36,770 nt of DNA. It comes from Nitrospirota bacterium (GTDB taxonomy: Bacteria > Nitrospirota > Thermodesulfovibrionia > Thermodesulfovibrionales > Dissulfurispiraceae). This document shows positions 30,683-36,770 of the stretch, one piece after another; positions within the stretch are counted from its first letter, which is position 1, and the number at the start of each line of letters is the position of its first letter. The translations under genes and the position numbers were made by a program. The DNA is taken from assembly GCA_004321915.1 (NCBI GenBank), contig SCQE01000094.1, positions 1 through 36,770 on the forward strand, given 5' to 3'. The notes below the pieces were generated by a model that saw only the letters and a program-made list of their open reading frames with translations, was not told where the DNA came from and did no database searches.

Positions 30683-31122
30683 TAGATAAGGTTCTCTTTG
30701 CGGATACTGTTGGCAATTTTCTCGGTAAAAAATATCGTTTAGGCGCTCAGGGGCCGGACGCTTACGATTGTTTTAGTTTTAAGTATTGCTTCTATCGGGA
30801 ACTAGGTTTCGAGATCCCTTTGCCGTTTGAAGGCTACACGCTCGATAACTATCCCGACCGCTACAAACAAGAACCAGCCGCGGCTACCGATGCTATGCTT
30901 CGCCTTTTGAGATCCTGCGGCACGCCGGTCGAACGGAACTATATGCTGCCCGGGGACTTGGCGATCTGTCATGCCTCGGATGCGACAGATGGCTTTATGG
31001 GCGCTATTTATATGGGAAGAGGTAATTTCCTTGCGATGCACACGTCTCACGGCAGTATAGTTCTGCCTATGAAGGATGTCCGTTTTACGGATATAGAGGT
31101 TCGCAGGCTATGTCCGACGTAA
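30679..31122 (+). CDS. NlpC/P60-type tail tip peptidase, lambda gpK-like
   Basis: This 147-residue protein has the NlpC/P60 pattern: YRLGAQGPDAYDCFSF with the catalytic Cys, a later GDLAICHAS strand, and NFLAMHTSHGSIVLP with the probable catalytic His. Such proteins cut peptidoglycan during tail entry or assist tip assembly. I prefer ATG 30679, which overlaps the previous stop as ATGA; an in-frame ATG at 30658 would add seven residues. The J-like gene starts inside its last codons. Confidence 0.82.
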   Translation: MIDKVLFADTVGNFLGKKYRLGAQGPDAYDCFSFKYCFYRELGFEIPLPFEGYTLDNYPDRYKQEPAAATDAMLRLLRSCGTPVERNYMLPGDLAICHASDATDGFMGAIYMGRGNFLAMHTSHGSIVLPMKDVRFTDIEVRRLCPT

Positions 31123-33839
31123 TCAATGTTGTAGCCTCAATACTTCCTGCAGCGGTTGGTATTACCGTAGGGATGTTTGTCCCGGGTGCAGCGGGCGTAT
31201 TTTTGGGACTCTTGGCTGCAACAGCGACCAGCTATGCAGAATCCGCGCTAATGCCGGGACCGGAACAGCCAAAAGCTCCGAATTTCGAGATGCCGAGCAT
31301 CCAGAATAACGGACACCTCCTTAACTTCAGTAGCTCTCAGAATTCGATATCCATTATTTATGGAGAGGTTCAGGTAGGTGGCACAAGGGTTTATGTCAAT
31401 TCTTCCGGGGACACTAACGAGAAAATTCATCTCGTAATATCCATAGCGGAAGGTGAAATTGAGGGATATATGACCGGGTCTGAAAATGACAGTATCTATC
31501 TTGATGATAAAACGCTGCAAAACTATGTGGAGTATGCCTCGGCAGAATTGTTCAGAGGCACACCGGATCAGGTTGTGTCGAGTTCGTTTCAGGCTCTCTT
31601 TCCGGAGTGGTCAGATGCCATGCGCCACACAGCCTATATCATTTTATCTCTCAAATACAGCATGGATAAGTACAGCCAATTGCCCGACATGACTGTTAAG
31701 TTGAAGGGCCGAAAGGTTTATGATCCGCGCACCGGCATAACCGCTTACTCTCAGAATCCGGCCGTCTGCTTTTACGATTATATCCGTAACAAGCGTTTCG
31801 GCGCCGGTATAGGTGAGGAGTGGTGGGATATTCAATCCATAATTGATTGCGCCAACTGGTGTGATCTGAAAGGTTATAAAATGAATGCGATTATCTATGA
31901 TCGTGAGTTTTCTATAGATACTGCAAAAAAACTCCTTTCAGGCTTCAGAACTGCAATTGTACCTTCAGGGGACAAATTTAAAATGGTGCCTCTTGAATAC
32001 GATGCTCCGGTAATGCCTACATTAACCGAAGACGATATCGTTGTTGGCTCCTTGAAATGCCTGAGCTCAAGCATACAGTCTCTGCCGTCCGGCATCCGCG
32101 TGCGTTATCCAAACAAAGACAAGGGATATGCTTACGACGAATTTCTCATCCCGGCCGGAGATGCCACTACACTGAACGAGGACAATCCTGTGCTCGAGTT
32201 GACGCTGCCCGGTGTCACTGAATATGCCACAGCCTACAAAATAGGCGTCTATTATCTTAAGAGGGCGCGTATCGGCAATCCGTGGACATTTGTTGCAGGG
32301 TCAAAGGCGATACCTCTGGAGCCATGCGATATGATTCGATTAACTCATAGCTTCCCCGGCTGGGTTGATAAGCCGCTGCGCGTTCAAAAGATGGCGATAT
32401 CCGGGCAGAATGAAGTGGTCTTAATAGTAACAGAGGAAGATTCTATCCTTTACGACGATGTAGTTCATATCGTCACCCAAACCGAGTATAAAACGAGCCT
32501 CCCTGATCCTCAGCAGCCGCCTTCGGATGTTACGGACGTGGTGTTTCTTGAGCAGATATTCTACGTAGGCGGCGCTTATTTTACGCGTCTATCATGCCAA
32601 TACAACACGTCACCTTTCACCCAGTCGGTGGAAGTCTGGATATCGCAGCAGAGCGGAGAAAATTATACACATTACACCAATGCTGTAGGTGGATCATTCA
32701 CTATCGAGCCGTTGGGAGACAAAGAGACATGGTATATCAAGCTGCTGCCGGTTTCGATTCTCGGCGCAAAGAAAAGCCTTGCAGAGATCCACGAATACAC
32801 ACGATATATCTTTGGCAACACTGTAGAGCCCGCAGATGTAACAAATATAAGGAGCGAATTCGGCAACGGCGCTATGACAGTTCAGTGGGACAAAAATCCG
32901 GAGATCAATATTTTGGGATATGAAATCAGGTACCACCCTGATCCTATAAATGGTTCTTTTAATAACTCCGTATTCGTGGATTTCGTACCGGGAACGGCCA
33001 AGACGGTCTCGGCTCCGCTATCGGGCATTTACTTTGTGAAGGCTGTGAATGTGGCGCAAAAATACAGCAAAAACGCCGCCGGGCTAATCACCGATATACC
33101 CCTCGTGCAGACATACAACGCACAGGTTACTCTTATTGAAGAGCCTGCCTTTACAGGCACAAAAACCAATATGTACGTAACCGATGATGCCAAACTCGTG
33201 CCTGCAGCGGACGGGACGATAGATAGCGTAACGGATGTGGATTCTGTTTTAAGTATTGATCGAATAGGATCAACAATAAGCCCTGCTTATTACGAATGTC
33301 CTGTCGTAGATCTCGGAAGCGTTCAGATAGCCCGGTGCAGTGCATTTGTGACCTTTGTCGTGCAATCGCCAGCCCAGACTGTGGACGACATTGCGGATGT
33401 TGACGCTGTGGTAGATTGGGATAACATCGGCGGCGTGAGGGTAGAAACTCAAATCCGTCTGTCTCAAAACGGCAGCACATGGGGTAGCTGGCGAACCTAT
33501 ATATCAGGCGACTTCAAGGCACAGGCTTTCCAGACCCGGGTTGCAGCATACAGCACCGATGCGATGGCTTATGCCGAGATAAGCAACATCAAATGCACCG
33601 TGGATATGCCGGAAAGATACGAATTACACAAAAATCTATCTGTCGATGCAGCAGGCACAACTATCACATGGGATAAGCCGTTCATGGAGGCTCCGCACGT
33701 TGGCATAACTATACTAGATGCCCAGTCTGGAGACACACCTAAGATAACGAACATAACCACAACAGGCGCGACCGTCCAGATCCTTAATGCAGGGGTCGGC
33801 GTCGCTCGAAACGTAAATCTACAGCCTATAGGCTATTAA
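31110..33839 (+). CDS. Central tail tip / host-specificity protein, lambda gpJ-like
   Basis: This 909-residue protein begins with a hydrophobic Gly/Ala-rich segment (about 3-50), then a J-like N-terminal domain. It includes ISIIYGEVQVGGTRVYVNSSGD, PAVCFYDYIRNKRFGAGI and YAFDEF-like strands, as in phage tip attachment proteins. The middle (about 490-660) has two fibronectin type III-like repeats with VTNIRSEFGNGAMTVQWDKNPEINILGYEIRY. The C-terminal 200 residues are beta-rich and probably contact the receptor. GAGGTTCGCAGG precedes the ATG. It completes the L-K-J cluster. Confidence 0.85.
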   Translation: MSDVINVVASILPAAVGITVGMFVPGAAGVFLGLLAATATSYAESALMPGPEQPKAPNFEMPSIQNNGHLLNFSSSQNSISIIYGEVQVGGTRVYVNSSGDTNEKIHLVISIAEGEIEGYMTGSENDSIYLDDKTLQNYVEYASAELFRGTPDQVVSSSFQALFPEWSDAMRHTAYIILSLKYSMDKYSQLPDMTVKLKGRKVYDPRTGITAYSQNPAVCFYDYIRNKRFGAGIGEEWWDIQSIIDCANWCDLKGYKMNAIIYDREFSIDTAKKLLSGFRTAIVPSGDKFKMVPLEYDAPVMPTLTEDDIVVGSLKCLSSSIQSLPSGIRVRYPNKDKGYAYDEFLIPAGDATTLNEDNPVLELTLPGVTEYATAYKIGVYYLKRARIGNPWTFVAGSKAIPLEPCDMIRLTHSFPGWVDKPLRVQKMAISGQNEVVLIVTEEDSILYDDVVHIVTQTEYKTSLPDPQQPPSDVTDVVFLEQIFYVGGAYFTRLSCQYNTSPFTQSVEVWISQQSGENYTHYTNAVGGSFTIEPLGDKETWYIKLLPVSILGAKKSLAEIHEYTRYIFGNTVEPADVTNIRSEFGNGAMTVQWDKNPEINILGYEIRYHPDPINGSFNNSVFVDFVPGTAKTVSAPLSGIYFVKAVNVAQKYSKNAAGLITDIPLVQTYNAQVTLIEEPAFTGTKTNMYVTDDAKLVPAADGTIDSVTDVDSVLSIDRIGSTISPAYYECPVVDLGSVQIARCSAFVTFVVQSPAQTVDDIADVDAVVDWDNIGGVRVETQIRLSQNGSTWGSWRTYISGDFKAQAFQTRVAAYSTDAMAYAEISNIKCTVDMPERYELHKNLSVDAAGTTITWDKPFMEAPHVGITILDAQSGDTPKITNITTTGATVQILNAGVGVARNVNLQPIGY

Positions 33840-33855
33840 CAAAGGAGGACTCACA

Positions 33856-35607
33856 ATGAAAAAGAAATGGTTGTCAGGGATTCTCTTAGCTGTACTGCTG
33901 CTGAGCACGCCGGTCTTTGCAGGACAGGACGATTATGTATTTCCGAATACGGATGGACATACTTTTCGGCTTAAGCTGCAGACCTCTTCGCAAGCCGCTC
34001 AAACGCTTAACAGCGGGGCTACAGCCCCCACTACAACTTATCCTTACATGTTCTGGCAGGATACCTCCACAGGGCTGCTGAAACGTCGCGCGTCGGATAA
34101 TAACAGTTGGCATCTGTTTGTTGATGACATTAAGCCGACTACAACGCAGGGCGATATGCTGTATGACAACGGCTCAAACCTGACACGCTTGCCCAAGGGC
34201 ACGGAGGGACAAGCCCTGAGAATGAACCCCGGCGCAACAGCTCCGGAATGGGGAACACTGGGCGTGTCTGCAGGCGGAACGGGCGCAGACAACAAAACAG
34301 CAGCATTTGATAACTTATCTCCTACAACAACTGCCGGAGATTTAATCGTCCGCGGCGCATTGAACAATGAGCGTTTGGGAATTGGGACCTTGGGGCAGGT
34401 TCTTACGGTCACAGGTGCGACTACTATAGGATATTCAACTCCTGCAACGGTACAAAACCCCGTAACATCTGTTGGCTGGCAGAACTCATCAAACTTGAAA
34501 GCTGTTTATACATCGGCCACCACAGTAACCGTAACCGCTGACCAAATAGTTATGCCGGAGGGATTTTCAACCACAGGCAGTAACCTTGCTTTGGGCGACA
34601 ATTCTTCATTTACATCAACCGTCGGCTCATGGAGCGGAGTGAACGCTACGATCGCAAGTGTCGCAGGGGGCCAAGCAGGAAATGCGCTTGAGGTAACGAG
34701 AACTGTCGGTAGTAATCAATACACTCGGCTTGCTCTGAGCTCTTTCGGTTTAACAGCAGGGAAGTTTTACGAAGCAAGGGTCTATGTGAAAAGTGGCACC
34801 TCAGGGAATGAGACATTCTATTTTTCGGCTGGGGAGTCGTCCCCCAGCTATACCCCAAATAAATTTGTAGCTGGAACATCCTCTGGGGCGTGGGTGCAGT
34901 ACAAATTTCAGTTCAAATGTCCTGCTTCCCCGGGAAGTAGCTACCTATTTTTGGGGAAAGAAACGGCAACCGCGGGAACAATGCTTTTTGATTCGGTTGA
35001 AGTTTACGAACTCACAAGTACATTTGCCGGCAAACTATTTACCAATGTAAATAAAGCTGCAGTCATTACGACTGCAGGTGCTGGAGGCCTGAGTAACGGT
35101 TCTGAGCAGGCCTCGATGATGTATCACATTTATTTAATAGGTAAAACGGATGGAACTATCGATGCCATATTAGACACCTCTCCCGATGGCGTAGCATTAC
35201 CAGCAGGGTACACATATGCGAGCTATATAGGGGCTGTGTATAACAACTCAAGCGGCAATTTTGATTTGTTTAAACAGGTCGGCAGAGATATATCGAACGG
35301 AGCATCGCCAACTGTAGCAACAGGCTTTAATAATACTGCTTTTACTGCAATTAACTTGGGCACGAGTGGTGGAGTTCCGGTGACGGCCAAAAGCGTCAGA
35401 GTGATATTTTATGCTCAATCTGCAAATTACTACTACACTTTCAATGAAGGTAATTTTGGATCGGCGTATACAACATATACTTATGCACACACGGCCCCCA
35501 AATATTATACTGTTCCACCTCTACCTCTACATGACGCTCAAACAATATATGCGGCAGTGGATAGCGGGGCACAAATGAATGTTCTTGTAGTTGGTTGGTC
35601 GTTATAA
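33856..35607 (+). CDS. Tail fibre-like protein with a Sec-type signal peptide
   Basis: This 583-residue protein opens with a textbook signal peptide (KKKW, then LSGILLAVLLLSTPVFA, cleavage expected after Ala22). The mature part looks like a phage fibre. SGATAPTTTYPYMFWQDTSTGLLKRRASDNNSWHLF and SAGGTGADNKTAAFDNLSPTTTAGDLIVRG are repeats common in tail fibres. A jelly-roll-like carbohydrate-binding region follows (about 238-385, from NLALGDNSSFTSTVGSW to LFDSVEVYEL), then a beta-rich end. A secreted fibre is unusual for a cytoplasmically assembled phage. AAAGGAGGA precedes the ATG. Confidence 0.8.
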   Translation: MKKKWLSGILLAVLLLSTPVFAGQDDYVFPNTDGHTFRLKLQTSSQAAQTLNSGATAPTTTYPYMFWQDTSTGLLKRRASDNNSWHLFVDDIKPTTTQGDMLYDNGSNLTRLPKGTEGQALRMNPGATAPEWGTLGVSAGGTGADNKTAAFDNLSPTTTAGDLIVRGALNNERLGIGTLGQVLTVTGATTIGYSTPATVQNPVTSVGWQNSSNLKAVYTSATTVTVTADQIVMPEGFSTTGSNLALGDNSSFTSTVGSWSGVNATIASVAGGQAGNALEVTRTVGSNQYTRLALSSFGLTAGKFYEARVYVKSGTSGNETFYFSAGESSPSYTPNKFVAGTSSGAWVQYKFQFKCPASPGSSYLFLGKETATAGTMLFDSVEVYELTSTFAGKLFTNVNKAAVITTAGAGGLSNGSEQASMMYHIYLIGKTDGTIDAILDTSPDGVALPAGYTYASYIGAVYNNSSGNFDLFKQVGRDISNGASPTVATGFNNTAFTAINLGTSGGVPVTAKSVRVIFYAQSANYYYTFNEGNFGSAYTTYTYAHTAPKYYTVPPLPLHDAQTIYAAVDSGAQMNVLVVGWSL

Positions 35608-35633
35608 GTTTTAGCGGACAGCATTTCGGGGAG

Positions 35634-35761
35634 TTTGAGCCTCCCTAAAACATGTGTAAGAGCACATGACGGGATAACCCGCTGCCATCCGCACCTCGGC
35701 CAGAGGCGGTTAAAGTGTAGCAATGGTATCCCTAAAAAATCAAAACTTAGGGAGGCTCAAA
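35634..35761 (+). promoter_or_regulatory. RNA switch candidate sequestering the adenine methyltransferase RBS
   Basis: The ribosome binding site GGGAGG lies in the 15-base arm at 35747-35761, which ends at the base before the ATG. This arm pairs perfectly with 35634-35648 across 98 bases. The same SD bases (35747-35753) can instead pair with TCCCTAA at 35729-35735 to form a local 7-bp hairpin. The 98-base interval holds further small hairpins (CATGTG/CACATG, CGGG/CCCG, CCTC/GAGG). Mu mom, in the same right-end position, is kept off by an RBS-hiding stem that Com opens. No Com-like gene is adjacent here. Confidence 0.7.
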
Positions 35762-36568
35762 ATGAACAGTTTCATCGGTTGGGTAGGCGGCAAAAGACTT
35801 TTAAGGAAAACCATTATCGCATTGATGCCGGAGCACAAGACATATGTTGAGGTTTTTGGCGGCGGCGGATGGGTACTCTTCGGTAAGGATCAGTCGGATG
35901 TCGAAGTCTATAACGACTTTAATCCTGAACTGGTAAATCTCTTCAGAACCGTTCGGGATCGGCTGCCGGACTTTAAAACTCGTTTGATTTTCCTGTTAAG
36001 CAGCAGGGAGGAATACGTCAGGTTTCAGCGGATTGCTCGGACCGGCGGCGAATTTAAAAGCGAGGTGGACAGAGCGATTGCTTTCTACTACCTTATAAGG
36101 AACAGCTTCGGCAGCGGCATTCTTACCGGATGGGGTTTTAGTCCGTCACAACCGCCCCGACCGCTCATGACGAAGGATCTGGAAACAGCCGCCGACAGGC
36201 TGAGGAACGTCTACATTGACAACCTTTCCTTCGAGCGACTCATCACCAACTGGGATAGAAAAGAAACTCTGTTTTACTGCGATCCGCCTTACCGGATGCT
36301 CCTAGATAAGAAAGGACGGTCGTATTACCAATGCACCTTCAGCTTAGAAGATCACACGAGGCTGAGGGACGTCCTTCGGGGAGTCGCCGGAAGGGTCATT
36401 ATCTCATACGATGATCACCCGGAAGTCCGAGAGCTTTACAAGGGATTTAATATAACAGAAACGAAGCCGGTACTTTACACCATGAACCGACGACCCGGGG
36501 CAGCCGAAAGGAGAGTCTCGGAGCTGATCATAACTAACTTCGAGGTGAAAAACCGACTTAAATCATGA
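35762..36568 (+). CDS. dam: DNA adenine N6 methyltransferase, D12/Dam type
   Basis: This 268-residue enzyme methylates N6 of adenine using S-adenosylmethionine. The cofactor motif is split as FIGWVGGK (4-11) and YVEVFGGGG (28-36), and the catalytic motif DPPY is at 174-177 (FYCDPPYRML), the usual D12 order. I chose ATG 35762, with AGGGAGG five bases upstream; an in-frame ATG at 35723 lacks a site. The target cannot be read from sequence; GATC is the default guess for the family. It lies next to attR, where Mu keeps mom, and probably protects packaged DNA from restriction. Confidence 0.9.
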   Translation: MNSFIGWVGGKRLLRKTIIALMPEHKTYVEVFGGGGWVLFGKDQSDVEVYNDFNPELVNLFRTVRDRLPDFKTRLIFLLSSREEYVRFQRIARTGGEFKSEVDRAIAFYYLIRNSFGSGILTGWGFSPSQPPRPLMTKDLETAADRLRNVYIDNLSFERLITNWDRKETLFYCDPPYRMLLDKKGRSYYQCTFSLEDHTRLRDVLRGVAGRVIISYDDHPEVRELYKGFNITETKPVLYTMNRRPGAAERRVSELIITNFEVKNRLKS

Positions 36569-36655
36569 TAAAATCAAATCTAATTTGATACGGTCAAACT
36601 ATTTTCGGAAGCGACTTATCACAATTTTCGCAGCGAATTGTCTCGCGCGGCTACA
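36569..36655 (-). repeat. Prophage right end (attR) with transposase-binding site
   Basis: Read inward, the end starts TGTAGCCG and carries AATTGTGATAAGTCGCTTCCGAAAA about 29 bases in (36602-36626 on the forward strand), the inverted match of the left site at 151-175. Further inside, AT-rich AAATCAAATCTAATTTGATA (36572-36591) resembles the left TTTAGTTTGATT motif. Confidence 0.82.
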
Positions 36656-36661
36656 TCAGGG
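36656..36661. repeat. Target-site duplication, right copy
   Basis: TCAGGG follows the terminal CTACA directly and matches the six bases before the left terminus. Confidence 0.85.
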
Positions 36662-36770
36662 CTGCGTTTTGACAGCTCTAAATGCTCGTTACGCTACAGC
36701 CGCAAAACTCGGCCTTCGACCTCAGACACTTGCGGCTGTTTTACGCTTCACTTCGCAAAGAGCTGTTTCC
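36662..36770. repeat. Host right flank with a nested inverted repeat
   Basis: No gene is supported. ACAGCTCT (36672-36679) is inverted at 36759-36766, and inside it ACAGCCGCAA (36696-36705) is inverted at 36730-36739. The roughly 95-base unit is an imperfect palindrome, as in bacterial interspersed repeats or miniature elements. The prophage sits about ten bases from its edge. Confidence 0.55.

Larger units (their letters stand above)
121..36655. mobile_element. Complete Mu-like transposable prophage with a siphovirus-type tail
   Basis: The element has MuA-like and MuB-like transposition genes, a repressor at the left end, a Mor-like activator, Gam, GemA, and Mu-type packaging and head genes in Mu order. 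Both ends read 5'-TGTA(C/G)CCG inward and are bounded by a six-base direct repeat. No essential gene class looks broken, so the prophage may be active. The tail module is lambda-like (tail tube, tape measure, L/K/J-like tip genes) with no sheath or baseplate genes. This resembles transposable siphophages such as Pseudomonas B3 and D3112 rather than Mu itself. Mu duplicates five target bases; six are seen here. Confidence 0.93.

Noticed and set aside
35723-35761. Longer start for the adenine methyltransferase at 35723
   Set aside because: It is in frame but has no ribosome binding site, and the added residues precede the conserved FIGWVGGK start of the family. It is kept as a minor alternative.
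121-36655. CRISPR arrays, tRNA genes, insertion sequences, invertible tail-fibre segment
   Set aside because: I saw no regularly spaced repeats, no cloverleaf with a CCA-type end, no second transposase, and no recombinase or paired inverted fibre ends.

Overview
The window holds one complete Mu-type transposable prophage, about 36.5 kb (121-36655), inserted in a short stretch of host DNA. Its limits can be read directly. Both ends start 5'-TGTA, carry a shared inward-facing 25-bp site (21 of 25 bases identical), and are flanked by the same six bases, TCAGGG, at 115-120 and 36656-36661. The host is a bacterium with strong Shine-Dalgarno usage. A DUF2730/Rz-like membrane gene and a Sec signal peptide on a fibre gene suggest a Gram-negative diderm, but the flanks are too short to name it.

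Layout. A leftward operon (400-2686) carries a CI/LexA-type repressor and three unrecognised genes behind it. Divergent promoters (2699-2740) separate it from the rightward early operon: Ner/Cro-like and CII-like regulators, an IclR-like winged helix protein, a DDE transposase (MuA-like), an AAA+ target-selection ATPase (MuB-like), several small Cys-rich proteins and Gam. An accessory and middle block follows: a cytosine methyltransferase locus, GemA, a MazG-like protein and a Mor-like activator. It ends at a terminator near 13000. A structured gene-free leader (12958-13263) precedes the late genes. These are an M15 peptidase and holin-type lysis cassette, Mu-type packaging and head genes (gp27/gp28-like terminase, a gp29 portal fused to an F-like domain, G-, I/Z- and T-like proteins, gp35-37-like connectors), then a lambda-like siphovirus tail (tail tube, frameshifted assembly chaperones, tape measure, L/K/J-like tip proteins, fibre). 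A Dam-type adenine methyltransferase closes the right end, where Mu carries mom.

The most interesting parts are RNA-level. (1) A complete type II hammerhead ribozyme core (9816-9875) abuts the start of the cytosine methyltransferase locus and contains its only Shine-Dalgarno-like bases. (2) That locus carries two fully overlapping 332-codon frames. One is a motif-bearing C5 methyltransferase; the other has its own ordered motifs with three [LW]PTP repeats. A G9 tract near the shared start could switch between them. (3) The ribosome binding site of the right-end adenine methyltransferase lies in two mutually exclusive hairpins (15 bp distal, 7 bp local), recalling the translational control of Mu mom. 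Both DNA-modification genes therefore appear to be controlled in their mRNA leaders, which suggests a post-transcriptionally timed anti-restriction programme.
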